Source of the DNA: UBA830 sp002295635
GTDB lineage: Bacteria > Pseudomonadota > Alphaproteobacteria > MPNO01 > UBA830
Assembly: GCA_002295635.1 (NCBI GenBank)
Contig: DBHK01000007.1
Location: 1 to 64,000, forward strand
Direction: 5' to 3'
DNA length: 64,000 nt
A program made the translations under genes and the position numbers. Below are positions 26,129 through 36,282 of the stretch, in pieces. The stretch's first letter is position 1, and every line of letters starts with the position of its first letter. The notes under the pieces are model-generated. The model was not told the DNA's origin and searched no databases. It saw nothing but the letters and a program-made list of their open reading frames with translations.

Positions 26129-28360
26129 TTAGCCATAATTTCCAAATCGGTTATTCCGGGGAAAACCACGCATAGCCATTCGCCCCGCTTGCGCGCGTTT
26201 ACCGATATATGGTTTGATGTCTGTCTCGATGCGGATACCAGCCTTGGTTCTCCACGGGAGACCATCTTTTAGGTAGAATGTGGTTAGGTCGGCCAACCCC
26301 CCCGATTTATAGCTCTGAAGTTTTACTCCTCGGCCCCTTGTCATTTCCGGCAGTTCCTCAAGCGGAAAAATCACGATCTTGCGATTCTCACCTACCACCG
26401 CAATCATATCACCAGTGACAGGTGCACATGCCTGCGCCTCTTTTCCGGTCTCGATGTTAAGAACCTGCTTACCATTCTTAGTCTGAGCAATTAGTTCCTC
26501 TTCCCGAGCAATAAATCCACGTCCGTCGGATGACGCGACAACAATTTTTTGGCCCGGGCTATGAACAAACAATGCGAGGATATCTTGATCATTCGGAAGG
26601 TCTACCATCAAACGGACTGGATCACCGTGCCCTCGGCCACCCGGCAACTTGTCCCCAAACAGAGTGTAGAACCGACCATTCGTAGCAAACATTAAGATTT
26701 TATCTGTCGTCTGCGCGTGAAAAACAAATCGTTGACCGTCGCCATCCTTATATTTTAGATCCGCAGTTTCGGTCAGATGCCCCTTAGCACCCCTAATCCA
26801 GCCTTTCTGGGAGCAAATAACTGTGATCGGTTCTCGCTCTATAAGAATATCAAGCGGGACAACCATTTCTTTAGGTGCTTCCCCGATTTCTGTCCGCCTT
26901 ACACCAAGATCTGTCTTTCTGCCAAACTTTGTCCTGATTTCCTTTATCTGTCCGGAGATTTCGGCTTCACGTTTCTTCTTGCTCTTCAGTAGATCATTGA
27001 GTTCTTCCTTCTCAACTGAGAGCGTTTTGTGCTCTTGGTTGATAGAAATTTCTTCAAGCCGTCGCAATGTCCGAAGCCTCATGTTAAGTATCGCTTCTGC
27101 CTGAACGTCTGACACACCCCATTTCTTCATCATCGCTACTTTTGGCTCGTCTTCCTCGCGAATAATCCGAATTACTTCATCGATGTTAAGGTAGGCGACT
27201 AAATATCCTTCCAGCACTTCCATTCGATGTTTGATTTTAGAGAGCCGGTGTTTGGTGCGTCGGACCAGTACTGTTTCCCTATGTTCCAAGAATGACTGGA
27301 GAACACCGCGCAAATTCATCACGCTAGGGAATGTCTGCGAATCCAATACGTTCATATTTAGCCCGATGCGTGTTTCCAAGTCAGTATGGCGAAACATTTG
27401 ATCCATCAACAAATTGGGCTCAATTGAACGATTACGCGGCTCCAGAATCAGACGAATATCCTCAGCACTTTCGTCACGAATATCGCCCAGCAAGGGTAAC
27501 TTTTTAGCATTCAAAAATTCAGCAATCTTCTCAACAATACGTCCTTTCTGTACCTGGTAAGGAATTTCAGAGATTACAATCTGATATTGCCCACGGCTGA
27601 GCTTTTCAACCCCCCATCTAGCTCTTAGTCGAAACGAACCGCGGCCGGTTTTATAGGTCTCCGCAACCGAATCCCTTGCCTCTACCAACACGCCGCCAGT
27701 CGGGAAATCAGGCCCAGGAATCAGTTCAACAAGTTTCGCGATACTGGCGTTGGGAAATTTCAAAAGATGAAGCAGTGCCGCACAGACCTCATCCAAATTA
27801 TGCGGCGGAATGCTAGTCGCCATTCCAACGGCGATACCTGCCGCGCCATTGCATAAAAGATTAGGAACACTCGCCGGTAAAAGCATGGGCTCTTGTTCGG
27901 AGCCATCATAATTCTCGCGGAAATCGACGGCGTCGTCGTCAATACCCTCTAGCATGGCTATCGCATATTCAGTCAGACGCGACTCGGTGTACCGCATAGC
28001 CGCCGCATTATCACCATCAATGTTACCGAAATTCCCTTGTCCCTCTACCAGCGGGTAGCGGACCGCAAAGTCTTGAGCGAGGCGGACCAGCGTATCATAA
28101 ACTGCTATATCGCCATGCGGGTGGTATTTGCCGATCACATCGCCAACAACGCGGGCGCATTTCTTGAAACCCGCTTCCGGTTCTAGCCGAAGTTGTCGCA
28201 TCGCAAACATTAGGCGCCGGTGTACCGGCTTCATCCCGTCGCGGACATCTGGAAGCGAACGTGAGGTTATGGTCGAAAGCGCATAGGCGAGATAACGTTC
28301 CCCGAGCGCTTCGCCAAAGGCGACTTCTTCTACTTTAGAAGCGATAGTTTGATCGGCCAT
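26129..28360 (-). CDS. parC: DNA topoisomerase IV subunit A
   Basis: 743 residues. Type IIA topoisomerase A subunit that decatenates chromosomes. The winged-helix/tower region has SLPDVRDGMKPVHRRLMFAM, the catalytic Tyr in AAMRYTESRLTEYAIAMLEG, and IRLILEPRN; the C-terminal part shows repeated beta-pinwheel-type blades (for example GRFYTLFGDKLPGGRGHGDP). Its length and lack of a GyrA-box (QRRGGKG) favour ParC over GyrA. Last gene of the leftward recO/era/rnc block. Confidence 0.93.
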   Translation of the reverse strand: MADQTIASKVEEVAFGEALGERYLAYALSTITSRSLPDVRDGMKPVHRRLMFAMRQLRLEPEAGFKKCARVVGDVIGKYHPHGDIAVYDTLVRLAQDFAVRYPLVEGQGNFGNIDGDNAAAMRYTESRLTEYAIAMLEGIDDDAVDFRENYDGSEQEPMLLPASVPNLLCNGAAGIAVGMATSIPPHNLDEVCAALLHLLKFPNASIAKLVELIPGPDFPTGGVLVEARDSVAETYKTGRGSFRLRARWGVEKLSRGQYQIVISEIPYQVQKGRIVEKIAEFLNAKKLPLLGDIRDESAEDIRLILEPRNRSIEPNLLMDQMFRHTDLETRIGLNMNVLDSQTFPSVMNLRGVLQSFLEHRETVLVRRTKHRLSKIKHRMEVLEGYLVAYLNIDEVIRIIREEDEPKVAMMKKWGVSDVQAEAILNMRLRTLRRLEEISINQEHKTLSVEKEELNDLLKSKKKREAEISGQIKEIRTKFGRKTDLGVRRTEIGEAPKEMVVPLDILIEREPITVICSQKGWIRGAKGHLTETADLKYKDGDGQRFVFHAQTTDKILMFATNGRFYTLFGDKLPGGRGHGDPVRLMVDLPNDQDILALFVHSPGQKIVVASSDGRGFIAREEELIAQTKNGKQVLNIETGKEAQACAPVTGDMIAVVGENRKIVIFPLEELPEMTRGRGVKLQSYKSGGLADLTTFYLKDGLPWRTKAGIRIETDIKPYIGKRAQAGRMAMRGFPRNNRFGNYG

Positions 28361-28454
28361 AGAAATTATCTTTCTAAATTGAATCCGACCCGAATGATGG
28401 GCGAAATTTCATAGATCCATTATACCAGAACCTCCTGATTCGTACGGCCTCAGA

Positions 28455-29198
28455 CTAGGAAAGAGACGAGTCGCCTCTGTTCCGTACCACTTGGTCGACA
28501 AATCGCGCCCGGGATTTCGGCAGTACTCCCGCATCGGCATCTTTTGCGCAACGGGCAAGGAAATGGCCAGTAATACGTAATCCTGCAACAATATCGTGTA
28601 GGCTTGGCGTGCGAACATCTGTTTTGAAGAACGATGGCAGATCGAAAAGCTTTTCTCGGTAGGGTTTCCCTGGTCCGTATGACACGGCACAACCTGTTCG
28701 AGGCGAGACGAACACAAGGTCTTCTGTAGATCCTGTCGCAGCACATTTGGTAAGATCGAGTCCATACCCTAACTGATTGAGCAAACCCAATTCCCACTCT
28801 ACATAGCGCCGCAACCAATTTTCTTCCGCGGTAAGTGTCTGAATAAGAGCGGCAAGCGCACCAAACGTATCTGGCTGCGGTTCGCGCTCCGGCAACAAGC
28901 GCTCGACGAGTGCTGCGGACGCCGAGAGAGCGAGAAGTTCCAGTCGCTTTGGCATAATGAGTGCGGCATTGGCCTGCAACAACTCACAGGTATAGGCACC
29001 AAGATGTTCACTAAGGCGAGCACGCCAGCCAACGGAGACTAGATTGCCCGTTTGATAAATTCCGCGAGCGCGAGAGCCGGAACCACCACGGACCAAACCG
29101 GCATGGCGTCCATTCTCTCTCGTCATTAGCGTGACGATCGCCCCACTCTCCCCATGTTTGCGAGCGGAAAGAACGATTCCTTCATCCGTCCAGTTCAT
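28455..29198 (-). CDS. recO: DNA repair protein RecO
   Basis: 247 residues. Mediator that loads RecA with RecR and anneals ssDNA. N-terminal OB fold MNWTDEGIVLSARKHGESGA and IVTLMTRENGRHAGLVRGGS, then the helical part with WRARLSEHLGAYTCEL; WELGLLNQLGYGLDLTKCA and FVSPRTGCAVS include the region of the zinc finger found in other RecO proteins, here with few cysteines. Follows era with the spacing common in alphaproteobacteria. Confidence 0.92.
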   Translation of the reverse strand: MNWTDEGIVLSARKHGESGAIVTLMTRENGRHAGLVRGGSGSRARGIYQTGNLVSVGWRARLSEHLGAYTCELLQANAALIMPKRLELLALSASAALVERLLPEREPQPDTFGALAALIQTLTAEENWLRRYVEWELGLLNQLGYGLDLTKCAATGSTEDLVFVSPRTGCAVSYGPGKPYREKLFDLPSFFKTDVRTPSLHDIVAGLRITGHFLARCAKDADAGVLPKSRARFVDQVVRNRGDSSLS

Positions 29199-29254
29199 AA
29201 AGAATAATAATTCAAATAGTCACCAGGGCTAAACAAGATAGGTGTGGCCTAATA

Positions 29255-30157
29255 TTATGCGCTGAAGTCAAGTCCCCAGTCACGGTACCGGTCGGGATCA
29301 TCGCTCCAGTTTTCGCGGACTTTAACGAAGAGAAACAAATGTACATCGCGGCCCCAGATATTCCTTAGTTCATCCTGGGCCAATGTTCGGATGCGCTTTA
29401 TCTTCTCACCGCCCTTACCGAGAACGATACTTTTTTGGCTCGCTCGTTCAACAAATATCACCTGTTTAACCTTCACGGCGCCATTCTCGAAAGGTTCCCA
29501 TGTCTCGGTCTCGACCGTCAGGGCATATGGTAATTCCTGATACAAATTCAGGTAAAGTTTCTCACGCGTAATTTCCGCGGCGAACAATCGGTCGTTCATG
29601 TCGGACAGCTGGTCTTCAGGAAAATGCCAAGGCTCGTCTGGTATACGTTCTGCTATTGCTATTTTCAGATCTTCAATACCATCTCCCTTAAGGGCCGAAA
29701 TCATAAAAACATCTGAAAATAATGCCTCAGCGGCCATTTGATCCGCAATCCCTAGAAGTGAAGTTCGCTTAACAGAATCGATCTTATTCAAGACACAGAC
29801 GGCTTTGCGATGCCCTTTTTTCAACCCGTTGATTATGCGTCTTGCATTCCGGTCAATACCAGTTCTGGCATCGACAAGAAAGAGAACGATATCGGAATTC
29901 GACGCACCGTCCCACGCGGCAGAAACCATTGATCGCTCCAGTCTTTTTTTAGGTTCAAAAATTCCCGGTGTGTCCACAAATACCATTTGCGCATTCTTCA
30001 CGATTGAAACACCAAGAATTCGTGTCCGCGTAGTTTGTACCTTCGGAGTAACTATGGACACCTTTGCGCCAACCATAGCGTTAAGGAGTGTCGATTTTCC
30101 AACATTCGGTGCCCCGAGTAGTACAATAAAACCGCACCTCTGCTCTCCAGCAGTCAA
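29255..30157 (-). CDS. era: GTPase Era
   Basis: 300 residues. Ras-like GTPase required for 16S rRNA maturation and 30S assembly. G1 is GAPNVGKSTLLNAMVGAK, the switch region TTRTRILG, G3 VDTPGIFEP and G4 LNKIDS. The C-terminal KH domain is recognised by ASQKSIVLGKGGEKIKRI. The start overlaps rnc by four bases, and recO follows. Confidence 0.96.
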   Translation of the reverse strand: MTAGEQRCGFIVLLGAPNVGKSTLLNAMVGAKVSIVTPKVQTTRTRILGVSIVKNAQMVFVDTPGIFEPKKRLERSMVSAAWDGASNSDIVLFLVDARTGIDRNARRIINGLKKGHRKAVCVLNKIDSVKRTSLLGIADQMAAEALFSDVFMISALKGDGIEDLKIAIAERIPDEPWHFPEDQLSDMNDRLFAAEITREKLYLNLYQELPYALTVETETWEPFENGAVKVKQVIFVERASQKSIVLGKGGEKIKRIRTLAQDELRNIWGRDVHLFLFVKVRENWSDDPDRYRDWGLDFSA

Positions 30158-30861
30158 GATTTTTCCTGAACTAACGCTAGCATTTCAGAAGCTGCGGCTT
30201 GCTCCGCTGCCTGTTTGGAAGAGCCTTTACCAAGGACGGGGTCCAGCGCTGAAATTTCGAGTTTTATAGTAAACTCCGGCGCGTGTGCGGGTCCTTGCCG
30301 GCCGACAACAGTATATCGAGGCAAGGGCAGCCCCAAACCCTGAGCCCATTCCTGTAGTTCCGTTTTCGCTGCGCGTAGCTCGACATTTTCCAGCAACGGC
30401 TCCCAAAAGCGACGAACCAACGCGGTCGAGGGTTTTAGTCCCCCATCACGGAAAACCGCGCCAATAACCGCTTCGCAGCAATCCGCGAGTACAGAACTTC
30501 TACCGTTTGTGCCAGCCGCCACTTCGCCATTAGTCATTCTGATGAATGAGCCTAGGTCCAGTGACCGCGCCACACCGGCAATCGTACGTCCACTTACAAG
30601 GACCGCCAGACGTGGGGCCAACTCGCCTTCCGCTGATTCAGGAAATTTTTCAATTAAAAGTTCCGCAATAATTAGACCCAGAACCCGATCTCCCAAGAAT
30701 TCAAGGCGTTCGTAGCTTGGATCTTTGTTTGTTTTTTTTAAGCTACTATGAGTTAAAGCCCGGAGGAGGAGTTCATTGTCTCTAAACCGGTAGCCAAGGG
30801 TTTTTTCTAAATCATCTGGGTTGCTGCCGGAAGGTGTCATCACGCTATCCAATAGCCTCAC
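30154..30861 (-). CDS. rnc: Ribonuclease III
   Basis: 235 residues. Cleaves double-stranded RNA in rRNA processing. The catalytic signature is YERLEFLGDRVLGLIIAELL, with the second acidic site in VLADCCEAVIGAVFRDGG. The C-terminal dsRNA-binding domain begins near TELQEWAQGLGLPLPRY and ends KQAAEQAAASEMLALVQ. GTG 30861 overlaps the lepB stop (GTGA); a downstream ATG at 30840 is an alternative. lepB-rnc-era is a conserved order. Confidence 0.96.
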   Translation of the reverse strand: MRLLDSVMTPSGSNPDDLEKTLGYRFRDNELLLRALTHSSLKKTNKDPSYERLEFLGDRVLGLIIAELLIEKFPESAEGELAPRLAVLVSGRTIAGVARSLDLGSFIRMTNGEVAAGTNGRSSVLADCCEAVIGAVFRDGGLKPSTALVRRFWEPLLENVELRAAKTELQEWAQGLGLPLPRYTVVGRQGPAHAPEFTIKLEISALDPVLGKGSSKQAAEQAAASEMLALVQEKS

Positions 30862-31583
30862 CGAATAACTTTAAACAGCCTAGACCAACGAACAGTAAAC
30901 GGCCAACTGTTGCCGTTGGTATCGTAAGAAAAAAATATGAACTCCGCCCGACCGACGAGATTTTTCAGGGGAATATAACCAACCTCTCGAAGGACCCGAC
31001 TGTCCTGAGAATCATCCCGGTTATCTCCCATACCGAATACATATCCGGGCGGCACCGTATAGACGGGAGTATTATCTAACTGAAAGTTATCGCCCCGTTC
31101 AAGAATACTGTACGACGTACCACTCTGCAGTGTTTCCTTGTATTGAGGAATTCCAATTGTAGACCCCAGCGGACCCCGGACGGCAAACTGTCCCATATGT
31201 TTCCTAACTACAATTTGGCCATTAACAAACAAACGGCCATTACGAACCTGAATTTCGTCACCCGGCAACCCAACAATCCGCTTAATATAATCTGTGGTAT
31301 TGTCTTTCGGTAATTTGAAAACTGCGACGTCTCCCCGCTCGGGTACAGAGCTAAATACCCTACCGGGAATTAAGGGGAGGCTCAGCGGCAGCGAATGTTG
31401 GCTATATCCATAAGAATATTTCGAAACGAATAAATAATCACCGACAAGAAGGGTAGGGATCATCGATCCCGACGGGATGTTGAAGGGTTCAAATGCAAAT
31501 GTGCGAATGAACAACGCGATGAGAACGGCGTAAATAAGCGTCTTAATTGTATCCCAAATCCCGCCGATTTTTTTCTTCGCCAT
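30858..31583 (-). CDS. lepB: Signal peptidase I
   Basis: 241 residues. Inner-membrane serine protease that removes signal peptides. One N-terminal membrane segment (about 12-30: IKTLIYAVLIALFIRTFAFE) is followed by the Ser/Lys dyad: PSGSMIPTLLVGDYLFVSK (catalytic Ser) and DYIKRIVGLPGDEIQVR (Lys). Box E is GDNRDDSQDSR. It lies between acpS and rnc. Confidence 0.96.
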   Translation of the reverse strand: MAKKKIGGIWDTIKTLIYAVLIALFIRTFAFEPFNIPSGSMIPTLLVGDYLFVSKYSYGYSQHSLPLSLPLIPGRVFSSVPERGDVAVFKLPKDNTTDYIKRIVGLPGDEIQVRNGRLFVNGQIVVRKHMGQFAVRGPLGSTIGIPQYKETLQSGTSYSILERGDNFQLDNTPVYTVPPGYVFGMGDNRDDSQDSRVLREVGYIPLKNLVGRAEFIFFSYDTNGNSWPFTVRWSRLFKVIR

Positions 31584-31679
31584 TGATTTTTTTCTTTACA
31601 TATCGCGTTACGTTAACCACCGAAAGCAAAGTCCGATGTAGCCTATACTGCGGGGTTTAGTGGTGTGCGCGGTAAAGTG

Positions 31680-32087
31680 TCAAGTGGTGGTCTCTGGGAC
31701 CGCTGAAATGATAACTAACGCCTCAGCGATCGGCGGCTCATCAGTTACGGTCAAATCAATTTTTCCCTCCATCCCGTCAGGGACGATCTCCTTCATTCGT
31801 GACAACGCGCCGCCTGTGAGCTTAATTGCCGGTTTGCCCCCCGGGAGATTAATAACTCCGATGTCCCGCCAGAACACGCCATTTCGAAAACCCGTTCCCA
31901 ATGCCTTTGAGCAGGCCTCTTTAGCGGCATAACGCTTTGCATAGCTTTCGGCGCGCAAGAGACGTTTATCGCTCTTGCGGCGTTCAACATCCGTGTAGCA
32001 GCGATCAATAAACCGATCACCAAATCTCTCTAGCGTCTTTTCGATCCGCCGGATATCGATCAAATCGCTTCCAATACCGATAATCAT
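31680..32087 (-). CDS. acpS: Holo-[acyl-carrier-protein] synthase
   Basis: 135 residues. Transfers 4'-phosphopantetheine from CoA to apo-ACP. MIIGIGSDLIDIRRIEKTLE with the Mg-binding Asp and the motif RYAAKEACSKALGTGF, the characteristic ACPS site, are present. Between pdxJ and lepB, the classical alphaproteobacterial place. Confidence 0.96.
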   Translation of the reverse strand: MIIGIGSDLIDIRRIEKTLERFGDRFIDRCYTDVERRKSDKRLLRAESYAKRYAAKEACSKALGTGFRNGVFWRDIGVINLPGGKPAIKLTGGALSRMKEIVPDGMEGKIDLTVTDEPPIAEALVIISAVPETTT

Positions 32088-32120
32088 CCAGAAAACCTAT
32101 AGATTCTGTGAGGCACTAAG

Positions 32121-32867
32121 TTATCCAACTGACGCGGCACGCGCCTTGTCCATCAAAGTCCTCATCCTTTTTATGGTCCTTTCCAGTCCGTTGAAGATCG
32201 CCTCGCCTATAAGAAAATGTCCGATGTTCAACTCTTGAATAGTTGGAATAGCGGCAACTGGTACCACTGTATCGAAATTCAGGCCGTGTCCAGCGTGACA
32301 TTCGATACCCGCTGCCTCCGCATGCGCGGCAGCTAGCACGATTCGCTCAAATTCTGCCCTCTCCCTTTCATGCTCCGCGTCACAATATGCACCCGTGTGA
32401 AGTTCTACAACCTGAGCACCAAGAGAGACGGAAGCATCCACCTGCTCTACAGTAGGCTCAATAAATAAGGAAACTTTTATGCCCGCACGCGAAAGCTGAC
32501 GCACAAACGGTTCTAGGTGGTTGTATGCGCTAACGACCTCCAGCCCACCCTCGGTGGTACGTTCACGACGTTTTTCGGGTACAATACAAACAGCATGCGG
32601 CTCGTGACGTAATGCGATGTCCAACATTTCATCTGTAGCCGCCATTTCGAGGTTAAGTGGCAGATCAATATCCTTAGTTAGCCGTATAATATCTCGATCC
32701 GTCATATGCCTCCGATCTTCGCGAAGGTGTGCTGTGATACCGTCCGCACCCGCCGATGCCGCAACCAATGCTGCGCGCACTGGGTCCGGGTGTTCTCCGC
32801 CACGTGCGTTCCGGATAGTCGCCACATGGTCGATATTCACACCAAGTCTGAGGTATCTTGTGTTCAA
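32121..32867 (-). CDS. pdxJ: Pyridoxine 5'-phosphate synthase
   Basis: 248 residues. Condenses 1-deoxyxylulose 5-phosphate with 3-amino-2-oxopropyl phosphate in B6 synthesis. LGVNIDHVATIRNARGGEHP and ITAHLREDRRHM hold the active site; the C-terminal phosphate-binding motif is LNIGHFLIGEAIFNGLE. Between rsh and acpS. Confidence 0.96.
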   Translation of the reverse strand: MNTRYLRLGVNIDHVATIRNARGGEHPDPVRAALVAASAGADGITAHLREDRRHMTDRDIIRLTKDIDLPLNLEMAATDEMLDIALRHEPHAVCIVPEKRRERTTEGGLEVVSAYNHLEPFVRQLSRAGIKVSLFIEPTVEQVDASVSLGAQVVELHTGAYCDAEHERERAEFERIVLAAAHAEAAGIECHAGHGLNFDTVVPVAAIPTIQELNIGHFLIGEAIFNGLERTIKRMRTLMDKARAASVG

Positions 32868-32913
32868 CTAGTTTTCTCCCGAAAGGGCGCCGGCGTGCTA
32901 TTTAGCACATTGA

Positions 32914-35040
32914 TTACTCGTCGAGGTAGACGGAAGCCACACCAGTCGTCGCCCTCAAAGCAGCGATGACTTCATTCCGATGATCCGCATCGTGGACTTC
33001 AATGTCGATCAACATTTCAAAAAAATCCTCCGACCGACTGGTGATCTTCAGATTATTTATATTTGCTTGGTTCTGGCCTATGACAGTCGTCAAAGAACCG
33101 AGGGCTCCTTTTTTATTGGCAACAACCAGCTTGATACGGCTAAATAACATAGCAGGCCCAATATCCCAGCCAACATCTATCCATCTTTCAGGCGTGTTGG
33201 CCAAACTCTCGAGGGTTTCGCAGTCCTTAGTATGGATTGCGACTCCCTCGCCCGGCATCAAAATCCCAACAATTTTATCGCCCGGCAAAGGATGACAACA
33301 TTTGGCGTGGTGGACGGCCATACCGTCTGTCAATCCTCGAATCGGAATTTCCGAGGACCGCCAATTAGGCCACGCGGGCGATTCCTCCCCGAATTCGTCA
33401 GCCTCTTGCTGAAGTACTTCCGCTGGTACTAAAGCCATGATCACATCGGACACAGTAACTTCACCACTTCCGACCATCGCTACGATCTCATCCATTGTCT
33501 CTACGTCAAAGCGTTCCAACAACGACGGCGATGGTTCATGATCGTCAGAATACCCTACATTACGAAAAGCACGCTCGAGCATTGCTCGTCCAAGTTTTGT
33601 AAATTCTTCGCGACGCTCACCCCGTATATACCGGCGAATCCGGGCGCGCGCCTTGCCAGTAACAACAAGTTGCTCCCATGTGGGCGAAGGCGTTCCATCC
33701 GCGGAAGTTAGGATTTCAACCTGGTCACCATTCCGAATTTCAGTTCGGAGCGGTGCCATCTTTCCGTTTATACGCGCTCCTATACAACGATCTCCAACCT
33801 CAGAATGGACTGCATAAGCAAAGTCAATAACGGTCGCACCCTGAGGTAGATTGATAATTTCGCCCTTTGGGGTGAAACAGAAAACCTCGTCCGCAAACAT
33901 TTCAAGCTTAGTATGTTCAAGAAACTCATTCGGATTATTCGAATTTTCGAGAATATCCAGCAGCTGACGGACCCAATGGTAGTTCTTTCCCTCCGTCAAT
34001 GCGGCACCCTGCTTATATTGCCAATGTGCCGCAACGCCGAGCTCAGCCACCTCATGCATTTGGGTTGTCCGAATTTGAATTTCGATTCGGTGCATCTTGG
34101 GCCCAATCAATGCTGTATGTAGTGATTGATACCCATTCAACTTAGGAACAGAAATATAGTCGTCAAATTCACCAGGAATCGTTCGGTATTGTGTATGTAT
34201 GACCCCTAGCGCACGATAGCAATCCTCAACGGAAGCGACTATCACCCGAAATGCGATAATGTCGGTGAGCTGTTCGTATTCGACGTTCTTGCGCTGCATT
34301 TTACGCCAGATCGATACTGGGCGTTTTGTGCGACCGGATATCCAACAATCGATATCTGCGTCAGCCAAAACTCTTGTGACTTCTTCCGATATATCCTTGA
34401 CGACGTCTTCACCCTGCTCTTTCAGGAATTCTAGGCGATTCTCAATCGATTCCGCGACATCCGGATATAATACCCTGAACGCCATTTCCTCTAGCTCTTC
34501 TTTGATCTCTTGAATACCTATTCGTTCAGCAAGTGGCACGTAAATATCCATAGTCTCGCGGGCGATCCATGCTCGTTTTTCATGGTCGGATATATGGTGA
34601 AGCGTCCGCATGTTATGGATCCGATCCGCAAGCTTGACTAATAGAACCCTAATATCTTCCGAAATCGCGAGCAGAAGTTTGCGAAAATTTTCGGCGTGGC
34701 GCGTGCTAGGTGATTGTAGTTCCAGTTGGGAAAGTTTGGTAACGCCGTCGACTAACCTCGCTACCTCTTCACCGAAGAGATGCTCTATTTCTTCAATGGT
34801 TGCAACGGTATCCTCGACCGTGTCATGAAGAAGCCCTGTAACAATCGAGGCTGTGTCCAACCGATACTCTGTAAGGATACCAGCAACCTCCAACGGATGC
34901 GAAAAATAGGGGTCTCCCGAGGCGCGCATCTGGGATCCATGAGCTTTCATAGAAAAAACATAAGCTCGGTTTAGCGCGTCCTCATCAACAGTAGGATCGT
35001 AACCACGAACCCGTTCTACCAATTCGTATTGGAGCATCAT
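32914..35040 (-). CDS. rsh: Bifunctional (p)ppGpp synthetase/hydrolase (RelA/SpoT homologue)
   Basis: 708 residues. Makes and degrades the stringent-response alarmone. Hydrolase HD domain (about 30-180) with FSHPLEVAGILTEYRLDT and VTGLLHDTVEDT, retaining the metal HD pair; synthetase (about 220-345) with GRTKRPVSIWRKMQRKN, IIAFRVIVASVEDCYRALG and PKLNGYQSLHTALIG; TGS near VFCFTPKGEIINLPQGAT; C-terminal ACT near LKITSRSEDFFEMLIDIEV. Both catalytic sites look intact. Follows rpoZ. Confidence 0.95.
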   Translation of the reverse strand: MMLQYELVERVRGYDPTVDEDALNRAYVFSMKAHGSQMRASGDPYFSHPLEVAGILTEYRLDTASIVTGLLHDTVEDTVATIEEIEHLFGEEVARLVDGVTKLSQLELQSPSTRHAENFRKLLLAISEDIRVLLVKLADRIHNMRTLHHISDHEKRAWIARETMDIYVPLAERIGIQEIKEELEEMAFRVLYPDVAESIENRLEFLKEQGEDVVKDISEEVTRVLADADIDCWISGRTKRPVSIWRKMQRKNVEYEQLTDIIAFRVIVASVEDCYRALGVIHTQYRTIPGEFDDYISVPKLNGYQSLHTALIGPKMHRIEIQIRTTQMHEVAELGVAAHWQYKQGAALTEGKNYHWVRQLLDILENSNNPNEFLEHTKLEMFADEVFCFTPKGEIINLPQGATVIDFAYAVHSEVGDRCIGARINGKMAPLRTEIRNGDQVEILTSADGTPSPTWEQLVVTGKARARIRRYIRGERREEFTKLGRAMLERAFRNVGYSDDHEPSPSLLERFDVETMDEIVAMVGSGEVTVSDVIMALVPAEVLQQEADEFGEESPAWPNWRSSEIPIRGLTDGMAVHHAKCCHPLPGDKIVGILMPGEGVAIHTKDCETLESLANTPERWIDVGWDIGPAMLFSRIKLVVANKKGALGSLTTVIGQNQANINNLKITSRSEDFFEMLIDIEVHDADHRNEVIAALRATTGVASVYLDE

Positions 35041-35123
35041 CGAAGGAAAATCCTTACCAGCATCGCTTTCTGAGGGTAAGGAGACCGGGAATGGACCGCG
35101 TATTCATTCCGCGATCCCCAACG

Positions 35124-35558
35124 TCAGCCTTCTTTCTTGACGTCCTCGATAGTGACGTCTTCAAAACCGGCTGCTAATGCCGCCATCGGATCATTTACCC
35201 CTGCCGCAGGCTCCTCGGCGGCCAGCGCACCGTCTGTGGGCACCCCATTGGTGTCAACAAGCCCCCCAAGCTCGTTTAGGGCTTCAGTAACTTGAAGGAG
35301 TTCCTCCTCTTCCTCAACAATTTCATCTACATCTATATTGCGCTGAAGGCCCTCGACCACTGCATCCTCCAACTCGATCAGGGGTATGGTCTCGTCAGCA
35401 ATCTCACGCAGTGCAACTACCGGATTTTTGTCATTATCTCGATCTACGGTTAACTCACCACCAACAGACAACTCCCGCGACCGCTGAGCAGCCATCATCA
35501 CGAGCTTAAAACGATTCGGAACTTTAAGAACACAGTCCTCAACTGTAACGCGTGCCAT
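35124..35558 (-). CDS. rpoZ: DNA-directed RNA polymerase subunit omega
   Basis: 144 residues from ATG 35558. N-terminal core MARVTVEDCVLKVPNRFKLV, then MMAAQRSRELSVGGELTVDR and PVVALREIADETIPL, are diagnostic of omega, which aids polymerase assembly. The tail is strongly acidic (EEEEELLQVTEALNELGG) and longer than in E. coli. An upstream in-frame start at 35582 adds unconserved residues. Head of the rpoZ-rsh-pdxJ operon. Confidence 0.94.
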   Translation of the reverse strand: MARVTVEDCVLKVPNRFKLVMMAAQRSRELSVGGELTVDRDNDKNPVVALREIADETIPLIELEDAVVEGLQRNIDVDEIVEEEEELLQVTEALNELGGLVDTNGVPTDGALAAEEPAAGVNDPMAALAAGFEDVTIEDVKKEG

Positions 35559-35651
35559 AGTTAGAAGTCTCCACCTAAACAATCAATTGATTATTAAGAG
35601 TTCAGACCGGAGAAAGCAAGTAATTCAGGCAGCTTTCCCTTTGGTTTAATG

Positions 35652-36143
35652 TTAAATCCGGTAGCATTTTTGACTCTTTGGCACCTCATCGGCTAGTCGT
35701 GATATCGATAGACCCGATATTGGGTGGATCCAATTCGGTGCAATCTCCTTCAACGGTAATAGAACAAATGCCCGTTCTGATAACCGGGGGTGCGGAAGGA
35801 TCAGTAGCTGTTCTGAATTTGCGACAATATCGTTGTAAGAAATTAGATCGAGGTCGAGAATTCGAGCAGCATTGGGTGCCGTACGAACTCGCCCGAATTC
35901 TCTCTCAATCCCCTGTAACTCCACTAACAGACCGGCTGGCGAAAGATCGGTTTCGACTGATACCATCCCGTTTACGAAATCCGGTTGGTCTAAGTCAGGA
36001 ACTGGAGAGCTTCGATACCAGCGAGAGGATGCTACGACCCGGATTCCCCTTTGCGATAAACGAATAACAGCCTCTCTACAAACGTCGATCGGTTTGCCGT
36101 AATCTGGATGCGGCAGGTTTGAGCCAAGCGCGATAAAAATCAT
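35652..36143 (-). CDS. folK: 2-amino-4-hydroxy-6-hydroxymethyldihydropteridine pyrophosphokinase
   Basis: 163 residues from ATG 36143. Transfers pyrophosphate from ATP to hydroxymethyldihydropterin in folate synthesis. IFIALGSNLPHPDYGKP at the start, SSRWYRSSPVPDLDQPDFVN, and ILDLDLISYND followed by LPHPRLSERAFVLLPLKEIA are the HPPK signature. An earlier in-frame start at 36158 adds five residues. Divergent from the decayed NYN gene. Confidence 0.94.
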   Translation of the reverse strand: MIFIALGSNLPHPDYGKPIDVCREAVIRLSQRGIRVVASSRWYRSSPVPDLDQPDFVNGMVSVETDLSPAGLLVELQGIEREFGRVRTAPNAARILDLDLISYNDIVANSEQLLILPHPRLSERAFVLLPLKEIAPNWIHPISGLSISRLADEVPKSQKCYRI

Positions 36144-36282
36144 AATAGTGACCGACATAATTTAATAAAGTAAAACGCCGTCGTTATTACTATAGTTGGG
36201 CCATTATTTGCCAATTTAGTCGTATGGATGATTTTTGATTTTGTTATATACGAGCTGTTTTTTTGGAGGGTAATGTTACTTC